DNA from: Brackiella oedipodis DSM 13743
Lineage (GTDB): Bacteria > Pseudomonadota > Gammaproteobacteria > Burkholderiales > Burkholderiaceae_B
NCBI RefSeq assembly: GCF_000621025.1
Contig: NZ_JHZJ01000011.1
Span: 62,001 to 126,000, forward strand
DNA: 64,000 nt
Direction: 5' to 3'
Shown: positions 44,515 through 54,405 of the stretch, piece after piece
Numbering within the stretch: position 1 is the first letter of the stretch
Layout: each line of letters starts with the position of its first letter
Notes under the pieces: generated by a model
Databases searched by the model: none
Told to the model about the DNA's origin: nothing
What the model saw: the letters and a program-made list of their open reading frames with translations, nothing else
Position numbers and translations under genes: made by a program

Positions 44515-45195
44515 ATGGCCCGTTTATCGAGATTATTTATAGCACATATGCCGCATTTGGTTCAGATGGAGTTACGATGTTCCTTGCAAACGCATCCTCA
44601 ATTAAAGAGCATAGTGCAAAACTGGCTGGCTCAGCAACTGCAGAAACAAAGTGTTGCACTTCATGCCTGGCGCATCGATGATCAATACATTCGCTTACTG
44701 CTCACGCCGTCGGCCCCGAGCACTATCGCCACCATGGTGCAAAGCCTCGGTCGCCAACTCGCATTAATACAAAACCAAGGTCAGGTCTTTAGAGGACGTT
44801 ATCGTTGCTGTATAGCACAACCCCAGCGGTGGTTACTACCGCTCATGGTTTGGCTCGAATCCTACGCAGTGACGGCCAGTAGTGAGCAACAAAGCCTGTT
44901 CTGGCCATGGGCGTCGACAGCCGAACATGCCGGCTACCAGTCGCAGACACAATTAGCTCTGTCCGATGTAGACGATTATTGGCGTTTGGGAAATACGCCT
45001 TTTGAGCGCCAAATGGCCTATCGTCAATTGCTTGATGAAGGCTTGTCGCCACAGCAAATCGCGCGGATTCAGGCGGCCTTACGCGGTCAATGGGTACTTG
45101 GCGAGGCCGCCTACATTGACGCCTTACAACAGCATACCAAGCGCCCACTTGCGCCGCGAAAACGAGGGCGCCCACCTAAGTGTGGCAACGCTTAA
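44515..45195 (+). CDS. RAYT-like (REP-associated tyrosine transposase) derived protein, catalytic residues lost
   Basis: The 226-residue protein follows the outline of the Y1/RAYT family. MARLSRLF at the N-terminus parallels the family's MPRLPRL opening, ALHAWRIDDQYIRLLLTP aligns with AVHAYVLMPNHVHLLLTP, QVFRGRYRCC with LWEGRYRSS, and the tail RKRGRPPK matches the family end. The HUH histidines of NHVHLLL are replaced by Tyr58 and Arg60, and the catalytic Tyr of RYIELNPVR is replaced by Trp113. The frame is otherwise intact, with no stop or frameshift. This suggests a domesticated, non-catalytic DNA-binding protein or a slowly decaying remnant. It lies between rpoH and dbpA. Confidence 0.75.
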   Translation: MARLSRLFIAHMPHLVQMELRCSLQTHPQLKSIVQNWLAQQLQKQSVALHAWRIDDQYIRLLLTPSAPSTIATMVQSLGRQLALIQNQGQVFRGRYRCCIAQPQRWLLPLMVWLESYAVTASSEQQSLFWPWASTAEHAGYQSQTQLALSDVDDYWRLGNTPFERQMAYRQLLDEGLSPQQIARIQAALRGQWVLGEAAYIDALQQHTKRPLAPRKRGRPPKCGNA

Positions 45196-45277
45196 AGCGC
45201 GCCGCCGCTACTCAAGCAAGGTCAAGCAAGGTCTAGGTTCTTATTGTCGCAAAACTCTGCCACACGATGACATTTGG

Positions 45278-46663
45278 CTATTGCATTAAGCGCGCTTTTA
45301 AGTGCTTGTTTTTGATGGTGGTTTGCAATAATTTTTGGAGAATGTTGGGAGCTTGTGGGCGGGGCACTGCCACAAAACTGACAAAATCAAAAATCGTAAT
45401 CTTGCCGACTTGATCGCCCGCTAGACCGAGATCTTTAGTGAGCGTACCCAGGATATCACCGGCGCGGATCTTGTCTTTTTTGCCGCCTTTGATGCAGATT
45501 GTGCGCATGGCGGGTGCATAGGGATTTTTGTGATGAGTTGCCGGCAGATTTTGCCAAGCGATACTTTGCTCCTGGCCGACTAAGCGCTGAGCGCGATGCA
45601 GCTCCGCATCTGTCACAAGATTAAAGGCGAGACCTTTTTGACCACGGCGGCCGGTACGACCAATGCGGTGGGTATGCGTATCGAGATTGGGCGAAATATC
45701 TAGGCTAAGCACAAGATCTAATTGTTCAATATCCAAACCCCGTGCGGCTACATCTGTGGCAATCAGCACAGAACAGCTCTTATTCGCAAATTGCACCAAT
45801 ATATCCTGACGTTGGCGCTGCTCAAGATCGCCATGGAGCACCAAACTTAAGAGGCCCGTGTGCTGGAGATAATGCTGAAACGATTCTGCTTGTGCAATGG
45901 TATTACAAAACACCAAGCAGGATTCTGGGCGTTGCGCGAGTAATAGTTTTTTAGCTGTAGAAAAACGCTGATCTTCAGTGGTTTTATAAAAACGCTGCTG
46001 GATCGCAGGTGCTGGACTTTGCTCACTCACATCGACAAATAGGGGGTTGATCAAGAAACCTTCTGATTGCTTTAGTAAGGCCGGTGCGAACGTCGCTGAA
46101 AATAATAAAGTCTGGCGTTTTAGAGGACAAGCCAAACTAATCGCGCTAATCGGTTCATAAAAACCCATATCTAACATCCGATCCGCCTCGTCTAGTATCA
46201 GGGTCTTGACCTGATTGAGGCGTAGCTCATCGCGCTGTAATAAATCTAGCACCCGCCCGGGTGTGCCCACCACCACATGCGCACCATAGCGTAGTGAATG
46301 AATCTGCGGTCCTAAGCCTGAGCCACCACAGAGCTCGATAATTTTGACCGCCCCCAATGGGCGCGCCAAATCACGCAATACATCGGCCACTTGAGCCGCT
46401 AGCTCACGCGTTGGACAAAGTACTAGGGCTTGTATTTGTAAGGTCTCAAGCTGTAGCTTTTGCATAATGCCCAGCCCAAAGGCTAGGGTCTTACCACTAC
46501 CAGTGGGGGCCTTAGCAATCACATCCTTACCCTGCAAAATACTGGGGAGGGTTTGGCACTGAATAGGGGTCATTTGCGTAAATCCCAACTGTTGCAGATT
46601 GGCTCTCTGTGCTTCTGGAAGCGGCAGTTGTTGAAAATGAGTGACGGTGCTGGCTGTGCTCAT
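45278..46663 (-). CDS. dbpA: ATP-dependent RNA helicase DbpA
   Basis: DbpA is a DEAD-box helicase that acts on 23S rRNA hairpin 92 in 50S assembly. The 461-residue product has Q motif FTQMTPIQ, APTGSGKT, LILDEADRML, SATF, ARGLDIEQLD and HRIGRTGRRG. Its C-terminal 75 residues (from about 385, ICIKGGKKDKIRAGDI) form the DbpA RNA-binding domain. The ATG at 46663 was chosen over 46726 because the latter adds 21 residues not in relatives. It is divergent from gltB. Confidence 0.94.
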   Translation of the reverse strand: MSTASTVTHFQQLPLPEAQRANLQQLGFTQMTPIQCQTLPSILQGKDVIAKAPTGSGKTLAFGLGIMQKLQLETLQIQALVLCPTRELAAQVADVLRDLARPLGAVKIIELCGGSGLGPQIHSLRYGAHVVVGTPGRVLDLLQRDELRLNQVKTLILDEADRMLDMGFYEPISAISLACPLKRQTLLFSATFAPALLKQSEGFLINPLFVDVSEQSPAPAIQQRFYKTTEDQRFSTAKKLLLAQRPESCLVFCNTIAQAESFQHYLQHTGLLSLVLHGDLEQRQRQDILVQFANKSCSVLIATDVAARGLDIEQLDLVLSLDISPNLDTHTHRIGRTGRRGQKGLAFNLVTDAELHRAQRLVGQEQSIAWQNLPATHHKNPYAPAMRTICIKGGKKDKIRAGDILGTLTKDLGLAGDQVGKITIFDFVSFVAVPRPQAPNILQKLLQTTIKNKHLKARLMQ

Positions 46664-47064
46664 GAGGTAACTCTTAAGAAATACCCACTCGCTGAGTGTC
46701 GGTGGGACTAGGGGACTAGGATTCAAAAATTACTGTCATCATAGCGTATTTTACTCGCGCTCTAGACGCCCGCTGGCCTCTACGACGCCAAGAAAGTACG
46801 ACTAGCAAAAAATATTATAGGGGTAATGAGACTGATAGCATAAATATTGCCTTTTTTGATTACGGTTATTCTTGCCTTAACTAATTGATTTTTATAAAAA
46901 AATGTGAATTTATAATTAAGTCTGTCCCTTTTTAATTAAATACACTGGTCCGAGTGATTAAAAATAGGGACAGACTTATGTAAAAAGCTATTGCTCAGGG
47001 CTATAAAACTATTTAATCTAAAAAACTTATTCTCATTATTATGACTATAGGCAGGAGACAAACG
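46664..47064. other. Intergenic region dbpA-gltB holding a REP-like palindrome
   Basis: The 401-base AT-rich stretch between the divergent genes holds the 62-base palindromic element described separately (46917-46978) and otherwise no supported gene. Promoters of both genes must lie in it, but no near-consensus pair was found by eye. Confidence 0.5.
46917..46978. repeat. REP-like palindromic element with TAAGTCTGTCCC arms
   Basis: TAAGTCTGTCCC (46917-46928) and its exact complement GGGACAGACTTA (46967-46978) flank an inner AT-rich imperfect repeat (TTTTTAAT / ATTAAAAA) and a core CACT-GGTCCG-AGTG. The 12-base arms can fold into one long hairpin. The GTCTGTCCC arm is the kind of sequence seen at RAYT-linked repeats in proteobacteria (my recollection, unverified). 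Only one copy was noticed in this window. Confidence 0.7.
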
Positions 47065-50000
47065 ATGTTACGACCATTCAAGACGCCAGCTTTGCTAGCA
47101 CCCTCAGATCACGCCTTATCCTGTACGCCGCCCACTCAAGGGCTTTACAACAAAGAACAAGAGCACGACGCCTGTGGAGTTGGTTTTGTCGTCAATATCA
47201 AAGGCGAACGCAAACATAGCGTCATTCAGCAAGGCCTTAAAATTCTCGAAAATCTTGATCATCGTGGTGCCGTAGGAGCGGATAAGCTCATGGGCGATGG
47301 CGCCGGTATTCTTTTGCAAATTCCGCATCAACTGTATCGAGAGGATATGGCCAAACAAGGTGTAATCCTACCGCCAGAGGGTGAGTATGGCGTGGTCATG
47401 GTGTTTTTGCCGCAAGAAACGGCTTCGCGCCTGGCCTGTGAACGCGAACTCGAACGCGCTGTCGTTGAGGAAGGACAGCAAGTACTGGGTTGGCGCGATG
47501 TCCCGGTATCACGCGATATGCCCATGTCAGCAGTTGTGCGCGCCTGTGAACCAGTGATTCGCCAATTATTTGTCGGGCGCGGTGCCGATGTCATGGTGCC
47601 GGATGCGCTCGAGCGCAAGCTCTATGTGATTCGTAAACGCGCCAGCCACGCCATTCATGATATGGATTTGGATCACACCGAAGAGTATTTTGTGCCCTCC
47701 GCGTCAGTGCGGACGGTGGTCTATAAAGGCTTATTACTGGCCAATCAAGTGGGTGAATACTTCCTAGATTTAGCCGATAGTCGTGCGGCCTCCGCCCTGG
47801 CCATGGTGCACCAACGATTTTCTACCAATACCTTTCCAGCATGGCCGTTGGCGCATCCGTTTCGCATGATCGCTCATAACGGTGAGATCAACACTGTGAA
47901 GGGCAATTTCAACTGGTTACGGGCTCGCGAAGGCGTTATGGATTCGGCCGTCTTGGGTGACGATCTGCAAAAACTCTACCCTATTGTTTATCAAGGGCAA
48001 TCCGATACGGCAACGTTTGATAATTGCTTAGAGCTATTGGTCAATTCGGGGTATTCGTTATCGCATGCCATGATGATGATGATTCCTGAGGCCTGGGAAC
48101 AACATCAAACCATGGATGAAAACCGTCGGGCCTTTTATGAATACAATGCCGCCAAAATGGAGCCTTGGGATGGTCCGGCCGCTGTCTGTTTTACCGATGG
48201 ACGACAAATCGGTGCCACCTTAGATCGCAATGGCTTGCGTCCCGCGCGTTATTTGATTACGGATGATGATACGGTGGTGTTGGCCTCTGAGGCCGGCACC
48301 TTGCATATTCCTGAACATAAGATTGTCAAAAAATGGCGCTTGCAACCGGGCAAAATGTTGCTCATCGATCTAGAGCAGGGTCGTATTATTGATGATCAAG
48401 AAATCAAGCAGCAACTCGCCAATAGCCGCCCTTATGGCGAATGGATTAAGCGCCTACGTATTAAGATTGACGATTTAGCGCCTATCTTTAAGGGGGATCA
48501 ACACATCCAGTTGCGCGCTGAGTTATTGGACTTACAACAAGCGTTTGGTTGGACGCAAGAAGACATTAAATTTATCTTGCAGCCGATGGCTAACAATGGT
48601 GAAGAGAGTATTGGCTCAATGGGCAATGATGCACCCTTGGCCATTCTCTCGGATCGCCCAAAATCCTTATACAATTATTTTCGTCAGTTATTTGCCCAGG
48701 TCACCAATCCACCGATTGATCCAATTCGCGAGCAAATCGTCATGTCTTTGGTGTCTTTTATTGGACCCAAACCGAATTTGCTAGATATTAACAATGTCAA
48801 CCCGCCACAACGGATCGAAGTCGCGCAACCCGTCTTAAGCAGTCATGAGATGGCCTTGTTGCGTAATATCGGCACCTATACGGGTAATAAATTCCGTAGT
48901 TTTGAACTCGATATTACCTATCCGGTGGCTTGGGGCAAAAAAGGCATTCAAGCCAGTATCGCCTCCTTATGTGCCACGGCCGCTGATGCCGTACAAAGTG
49001 GTTACAACATACTCATTGTTTCCGATGTGGCCGTGAGCCAAGAGCGCGTCGCGATCCCGGCCTTATTAGTGACCTCAGCGATCCATCAACATCTCATCAA
49101 AAAAGGTCTGCGTACGCGTACGGGCTTAGTCGTCGAGAGTGGTTCTGTGCGTGAAGTTCATCATTTTGCGCTGTTGGGTAGTTACGGTGCCGAGGCAGTA
49201 CACCCGTATCTGGCCTTGCGCACCCTAAAAACCTTTGATAATGCCGATAAGGCTCAACAAAACTATATTCAAGCTATCGGCAAAGGCCTCAAGAAGGTCA
49301 TGTCCAAAATGGGCATTTCAACCTATATGTCGTATACAGGGGCCCAGATCTTCGAGGCAATTGGTTTACGAGCAGACTTTATCCAAAAATACTTTACGGG
49401 CACTCCTAGCAAGATCGAGGGCATTGGCGTGTTTGAAGTGGCCGAAGAGGCGCTCCGCTTGCATCGAGCCGCCTTTGGCAATGACCCAGTGCTCAGTCAA
49501 ATGTTGGATACCGGTGGCGAGTATGCCTATCGCATTCGTGGTGAAGACCATATGTGGAAACCGGACTCGATCGCTAAATTACAGCATTCTACGCGAGCCA
49601 ATAGCTATCAAACCTACAAAGAATACGCACAATTAATTAATGAGCAATCAGAAAAACTGAAAACCTTACGCGGTCTTTTTAAATTTAAGTTCGATCCGAG
49701 TCGCGCAATTGCACTTGAAGAAGTAGAACCCGCCAAAGAGATCGTCAAGCGTTTTGCGACGGGCGCCATGTCAATGGGCTCTATTTCCACCGAAGCGCAT
49801 ACCGTCTTGGCCGTGGCCATGAACCGCATTGGTGGTAAATCTAATACGGGTGAAGGTGGTGAGGACGAACGTCGCTATCGTCAAGAGATGCAAACGGGCA
49901 AAAGTGGCATCAAGGACGGAGATACCCTGGCTGACATTATTGGTCGTGATCGAGTCCATGCCCCTATCTTCCTCAAAAAAGAAGATTCACTGCGCTCACG

Positions 50001-51801
50001 GATCAAACAAGTGGCCTCCGGGCGTTTTGGGGTCAGTGCAGAGTACTTATCGAGTGCCGACCAGATTCAGATCAAGATGGCACAGGGGGCAAAACCCGGC
50101 GAAGGCGGACAGTTACCAGGGCATAAGGTGTCGGAATATATTGCGCAATTGCGCTATTCGGTGCCAGGCGTGGGCTTGATTTCACCGCCCCCGCACCATG
50201 ATATTTACTCGATCGAGGATTTAGCACAGCTGATTCACGACCTCAAGAATGTCAATCCTCAGGCGTCTATCTCCACAAAACTCGTCGCGCAGGTGGGGGT
50301 CGGTACAGTCGCCGCGGGGGTGGCCAAGGCTAAGTCCGATCATATTGTGATCGCGGGGCATGATGGAGGTACCGGTGCTTCGCCCTTATCGTCTATCAAA
50401 CACGTCGGCGCCCCTTGGGAACTCGGCTTGGCGGAAACGCAGCAAACCTTGGTGCTTAATCAATTGCGTAGTCGTGTGCGGATCCAGGCGGACGGTCAAA
50501 TGAAAACCGGCAGAGATGTGGTGATTGCAGCCTTATTAGGGGCCGATGAGTGTGGTTTTGCGACGGCACCTTTGGTAGTTGAAGGCTGTATTATGATGCG
50601 CAAATGTCACCTCAATACTTGCCCTGTCGGCGTGGCGACACAAGATCCGGAATTGCGTAAAAAATTTACAGGACAGCCTGAACATGTGGTTAACTTCTTT
50701 TTCTTTATTGCCGAAGAAGTTCGTGAAATCATGGCGCAGTTGGGGGTTCGCAAATTTGATGATTTGATTGGCCATACCGAGTATTTGGATACACAAGATG
50801 CGCATGCGCACTGGAAAGCGCATGGTTTGGACTTCTCTGCAGTGTTCCATCAGCCCCAAGTCGAGACCCCTAAACTGCATCAAGATTCGCAAGATCATGG
50901 TCTTGATAATGCCCTAGACGTAACCTTAATAGAACGCTGCCAAGAGGCCATTCAAGACGGCAAAAACGTGTCATTTATCATGCCAGTGCGCAATCGCAAT
51001 CGTTCGGTAGGCGCGATGTTATCCGGTGTTGTGGCGCGTAAATATGGGCATCAAGGATTGGCTGATGACAGTATCCACATTCAATTTAGTGGCGTCGCTG
51101 GCCAAAGTTTTGGCGCCTTTTTAGCCCATGGCATTACGTTTGATTTAGTCGGTGAAGCGAATGACTACGTCGGTAAAGGCCTGTCGGGCGGCCGCATCTA
51201 TGTTCGCTCGCCTAACGACTTCCAAGGGTATGGCCCCGAAAATATCATTGTTGGCAATACCGTTTTATACGGTGCCCTAGAGGGACGAGCTTTCTTTAAT
51301 GGTGTGGCAGGCGAGCGCTTTGCTGTGCGTAATTCGGGGGCTTGTGCGGTGGTAGAAGGTACCGGTGATCATGGTTGTGAATATATGACAGGTGGCACGG
51401 TGGTTGTTCTCGGTAAAACGGGTCGTAACTTTGCCGCCGGCATGTCGGGCGGTGTCGCTTATATCTGGGATCCAGAGGCTAACTTTAAGGCGCAATGCAA
51501 TCTCAGTATGGTCGACCTCGAACCAGTCTTGAGCCAAACAGAGCAAAGCGACCAACATAGTTGGCACAGTCTAGAACGTCAGGGCCAACGACAATCGGAT
51601 GAAGCGATTCTAAGACACCTGATTGAGGAGCATTTCCGCTATACCGGTAGCTTTAGGGCGCGTGATTTATTGAATGACTGGGCGAATGCGCGACAGCAGT
51701 TTGTCAAAGTCATGCCAAAAGAATACAAACGCGCCTTGCGCGAGATGTCATTGACAGCGCTCGAACAAGCACAATTAACAACTGCCGCTGAGACAGTATA
51801 A
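47065..51801 (+). CDS. gltB: Glutamate synthase (NADPH) large subunit
   Basis: GltB makes glutamate from glutamine and 2-oxoglutarate, working with GltD. The 1578-residue protein has a class II amidotransferase domain with nucleophile Cys37 in EHDACGVGF after a 36-residue propeptide. The central domain and FMN-binding synthase domain follow (from about 800, with [10 protein letters not shown] near 942), with the 3Fe-4S cysteines in [12 protein letters not shown] near 1180 and the GXGXG beta-helix tail from about 1300. The ATG at 47065 has AGGAG 7 bases before it; the ATG at 47041 lacks a site. gltD follows 10 bases later. Confidence 0.97.
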   Translation: MLRPFKTPALLAPSDHALSCTPPTQGLYNKEQEHDACGVGFVVNIKGERKHSVIQQGLKILENLDHRGAVGADKLMGDGAGILLQIPHQLYREDMAKQGVILPPEGEYGVVMVFLPQETASRLACERELERAVVEEGQQVLGWRDVPVSRDMPMSAVVRACEPVIRQLFVGRGADVMVPDALERKLYVIRKRASHAIHDMDLDHTEEYFVPSASVRTVVYKGLLLANQVGEYFLDLADSRAASALAMVHQRFSTNTFPAWPLAHPFRMIAHNGEINTVKGNFNWLRAREGVMDSAVLGDDLQKLYPIVYQGQSDTATFDNCLELLVNSGYSLSHAMMMMIPEAWEQHQTMDENRRAFYEYNAAKMEPWDGPAAVCFTDGRQIGATLDRNGLRPARYLITDDDTVVLASEAGTLHIPEHKIVKKWRLQPGKMLLIDLEQGRIIDDQEIKQQLANSRPYGEWIKRLRIKIDDLAPIFKGDQHIQLRAELLDLQQAFGWTQEDIKFILQPMANNGEESIGSMGNDAPLAILSDRPKSLYNYFRQLFAQVTNPPIDPIREQIVMSLVSFIGPKPNLLDINNVNPPQRIEVAQPVLSSHEMALLRNIGTYTGNKFRSFELDITYPVAWGKKGIQASIASLCATAADAVQSGYNILIVSDVAVSQERVAIPALLVTSAIHQHLIKKGLRTRTGLVVESGSVREVHHFALLGSYGAEAVHPYLALRTLKTFDNADKAQQNYIQAIGKGLKKVMSKMGISTYMSYTGAQIFEAIGLRADFIQKYFTGTPSKIEGIGVFEVAEEALRLHRAAFGNDPVLSQMLDTGGEYAYRIRGEDHMWKPDSIAKLQHSTRANSYQTYKEYAQLINEQSEKLKTLRGLFKFKFDPSRAIALEEVEPAKEIVKRFATGAMSMGSISTEAHTVLAVAMNRIGGKSNTGEGGEDERRYRQEMQTGKSGIKDGDTLADIIGRDRVHAPIFLKKEDSLRSRIKQVASGRFGVSAEYLSSADQIQIKMAQGAKPGEGGQLPGHKVSEYIAQLRYSVPGVGLISPPPHHDIYSIEDLAQLIHDLKNVNPQASISTKLVAQVGVGTVAAGVAKAKSDHIVIAGHDGGTGASPLSSIKHVGAPWELGLAETQQTLVLNQLRSRVRIQADGQMKTGRDVVIAALLGADECGFATAPLVVEGCIMMRKCHLNTCPVGVATQDPELRKKFTGQPEHVVNFFFFIAEEVREIMAQLGVRKFDDLIGHTEYLDTQDAHAHWKAHGLDFSAVFHQPQVETPKLHQDSQDHGLDNALDVTLIERCQEAIQDGKNVSFIMPVRNRNRSVGAMLSGVVARKYGHQGLADDSIHIQFSGVAGQSFGAFLAHGITFDLVGEANDYVGKGLSGGRIYVRSPNDFQGYGPENIIVGNTVLYGALEGRAFFNGVAGERFAVRNSGACAVVEGTGDHGCEYMTGGTVVVLGKTGRNFAAGMSGGVAYIWDPEANFKAQCNLSMVDLEPVLSQTEQSDQHSWHSLERQGQRQSDEAILRHLIEEHFRYTGSFRARDLLNDWANARQQFVKVMPKEYKRALREMSLTALEQAQLTTAAETV

Positions 51802-51811
51802 GGAGGAGACC

Positions 51812-53275
51812 ATGGGAAAAATCACTGGATTTATGGAGTTTGCGCGCGTTGAACAAAGCTATGAAGCGCCCAAAGCGCGTCTCAAGCACTACAAAGAGTT
51901 TGTCGCAACCTTGAGTGACGATAAGGCGCAGACACAAGCGGCGCGCTGTATGGATTGTGGCATTCCGTTTTGTAATACGGGCTGCCCAGTCAACAATATC
52001 ATTCCGGATTTTAATGACTTGGTCTATAAGCAGCAGTGGCGTCAGGCCTGTACGGTGCTGCACTCGACCAATAACTTTCCCGAGTTTACTGGCCGTATTT
52101 GTCCAGCACCGTGTGAAGCCGCCTGTACCTTGACGATTAATAGTCAGCCTGTCGGTATTAAGTCGATTGAACAAGCCATTGTCGATAAGGGCTGGCAAGA
52201 GGGCTTTATTAAGCCACAATTGGCGCCTTATAAAACCGGCAAAAAAGTAGCGGTAGTGGGGTCTGGGCCGTCCGGCTTGGCGACCGCGCAACAGTTAGCG
52301 CGGGCAGGACACAGCGTGACCCTATTTGAAAAAAACGACCGTATTGGTGGTTTATTGCGTTATGGTATCCCAGACTTCAAACTCGAAAAGCGTTTGATTG
52401 ACCGGCGTCTAGCACAGATGGAAAGTGAGGGCGTGACGTTTGAACCCATGGTGTATATTGGTCACAAGAAAAACGCGCCTGGCAGTGTCAAATGCATTGA
52501 ACCGAGTCAATTACTGAAAAAATTTGATGCGGTCGCTTTATGTGGTGGCTCCGAAACACCTCGTGATTTGCCGATTCCGGGACGCGATGCCGAGGGTGTA
52601 CACTTTGCTATGAATTTCTTGCGGCAACAAAATAAAATCAATGCCGGTGATCGTATAGCGCATGCCATTAATGCGAAAGGCAAGCATGTGGTCGTGATTG
52701 GTGGCGGTGATACTGGCTCCGACTGTGTGGGTACGAGTAATCGTCAAGGCGCCAAAAGCGTTACCCAAATTGAACTGATGGCTAAACTGCCAGAACAAGA
52801 AGACAAGGCCTTGACTTGGCCCTATTGGCCAGCTAAATTGCGAACCTCATCCTCACACCAAGAAGGCTGTGAAAGAGATTGGGCCATTTTAACCAAGGAG
52901 TTTGTCGCAGAAAAAGGTCAACTCAAAAAGCTGCGTTGTGTTCGCGTAGAGTGGCATAAGGATGCTGTCAGCGGTCAGATGCAAATGCACGAAGTGCCTG
53001 ACAGTGAGTTTGAGCTCAAAGCCGATTTGGTATTTTTGGCGATGGGCTTCGTGCATCCAGTCGCTCAAGTGCTAGACGCTTTTGGTTTAGAAAAAGACAA
53101 GCGCAATAATGCCAAAGCCGATACTCTTAATTACCAAACGTCAGTGCCTAAGGTGTTCGCGGCGGGTGATATGCGCCGCGGGCAGTCATTGGTGGTGTGG
53201 GCGATTCGTGAAGGCCGACAATGTGCGCGCGCGATCGATGAGTTTTTGATGGGTAGTAGCGATTTGCCTCGTTAA
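51812..53275 (+). CDS. gltD: Glutamate synthase (NADPH) small subunit
   Basis: GltD passes electrons from NADPH through FAD and 4Fe-4S clusters to GltB. The 487 residues have Fe-S cysteines [17 protein letters not shown] (near residue 47) and CPAPCEAAC (near 100), the FAD motif [19 protein letters not shown] (key GSGPSG) near 150, and the NADPH motif [13 protein letters not shown] near 295. AGGAGG before the ATG. It is 10 bases after gltB. Confidence 0.97.
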   Translation: MGKITGFMEFARVEQSYEAPKARLKHYKEFVATLSDDKAQTQAARCMDCGIPFCNTGCPVNNIIPDFNDLVYKQQWRQACTVLHSTNNFPEFTGRICPAPCEAACTLTINSQPVGIKSIEQAIVDKGWQEGFIKPQLAPYKTGKKVAVVGSGPSGLATAQQLARAGHSVTLFEKNDRIGGLLRYGIPDFKLEKRLIDRRLAQMESEGVTFEPMVYIGHKKNAPGSVKCIEPSQLLKKFDAVALCGGSETPRDLPIPGRDAEGVHFAMNFLRQQNKINAGDRIAHAINAKGKHVVVIGGGDTGSDCVGTSNRQGAKSVTQIELMAKLPEQEDKALTWPYWPAKLRTSSSHQEGCERDWAILTKEFVAEKGQLKKLRCVRVEWHKDAVSGQMQMHEVPDSEFELKADLVFLAMGFVHPVAQVLDAFGLEKDKRNNAKADTLNYQTSVPKVFAAGDMRRGQSLVVWAIREGRQCARAIDEFLMGSSDLPR

Positions 53276-53297
53276 GTGACTAGATAAGCACGGTTCT

Positions 53298-53336
53298 AAA
53301 AAAGCCCAATACCTGATGCTAGGATTGGGCTTTTTT
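53298..53336. terminator. Bidirectional terminator between gltD and fghA
   Basis: AAAAAAGCCCAAT (53298-53310) pairs with ATTGGGCTTTTTT (53324-53336). It lies between two converging genes and can act on both strands. Confidence 0.88.
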
Positions 53337-53349
53337 GCAGCTTGAGCGA

Positions 53350-54198
53350 TTAGCCGAGGTGTTGTGCATGAAAAGCAATATGTTTTTCTATAAAGCTACT
53401 GATAAAAAAGTAACTATGATCGTAATATTGATGCAGGTCCAAACGGCTCTCAAATCCTAGTGACTGTGCTTTTTCTTGGAATTTTTCGGGTTGTAGTTGT
53501 TCAGGATAGAACTGATCAGCCAAACCTTGATCAATCAACAGCGGGATTTTTTGGGGGACTTGTTCGAGCAATGCTAGCGCATCGTAGTCTTGCCAAGCAC
53601 TTGGATTATCACCTAAGTAGGCAGATAAGGCTTTTTGCCCCCAAGCCGTTTGGCTCGGATTGACGATAGGCGCGAACGCCGAAGCACTTGTATAGAGGCT
53701 TGGGTTTTTTAGGCCAATGGTGAGTGCGCCGTGACCACCCATACTATGCCCCATAATGGCTTGTTTACCATTGTGGCTTAGTAGTGTTTGTACGACGCTA
53801 GGCAATTCTTGGGTGATGTAGTCATACATCTGATAGTGGCGTTGCCAAGGCGCTTGCGTGGCATTGACATAAAAACCTGCCCCTTGACCCAAATCGTAAT
53901 TCTCATCATCCGGCACCTCCTGGCCACGTGGGCTGGTATCTGGAATAATCAGCGCGAGATTATGCTTGGCAGCATATTGTTGCGCACCAGCTTTGCTTGA
54001 AAAGTTTTCGTCGGTACACGTCAGCCCAGATAAAAAATACAAAAAAGGGACGGCTTGGCCGGCTAAGGCACTTGGCGGCACAAAAATAGAAAACGTCATG
54101 GCACATTGTGTGCTCTCAGCTTCGTGACGGTAGCGTCTTTGCTCACCGCCAAAACAAAAATGTGTTTCTAGAAGTTCGACAGAGGGTTGAGTGGTCAT
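53350..54198 (-). CDS. fghA: S-formylglutathione hydrolase
   Basis: The enzyme splits S-formylglutathione to formate and glutathione in formaldehyde detoxification. The 282-residue alpha/beta hydrolase has the nucleophile in GHSMGGHGAL near residue 149 and the late His in YYDHSYFF, with LSGLTCTDENF near the oxyanion region. The usual partner, glutathione-dependent formaldehyde dehydrogenase (adhC/frmA), is not next to it. Formate dehydrogenase genes lie 3.5 kb away on the same strand, which could use its formate, but that link is inferred. Confidence 0.93.
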   Translation of the reverse strand: MTTQPSVELLETHFCFGGEQRRYRHEAESTQCAMTFSIFVPPSALAGQAVPFLYFLSGLTCTDENFSSKAGAQQYAAKHNLALIIPDTSPRGQEVPDDENYDLGQGAGFYVNATQAPWQRHYQMYDYITQELPSVVQTLLSHNGKQAIMGHSMGGHGALTIGLKNPSLYTSASAFAPIVNPSQTAWGQKALSAYLGDNPSAWQDYDALALLEQVPQKIPLLIDQGLADQFYPEQLQPEKFQEKAQSLGFESRLDLHQYYDHSYFFISSFIEKHIAFHAQHLG

Positions 54199-54405
54199 GC
54201 GAAATCCTTAAGGTTAGAGAGAGTTCTTTTCATTATAAGGATTGTGGCCAGTTTTTTTCAGAGGAAGGTGCTTGGCCACCGCATGCCGTTAAGTGAGGGC
54301 CATTTATCAAGCAATTATCAAGGCACTGCCTAAATTGCCCAGTGCGGGCTTTAATTTTTTTAAAATAAGCAGATTATATTTTTAAAAGCGCTCGCTTCGC
54401 TGATT

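Noticed and set aside
44515-45195. A complete active insertion sequence (IS200-like)
   Set aside because: No flanking ends or target duplication were seen and the catalytic residues are missing; it is treated as a domesticated relic.
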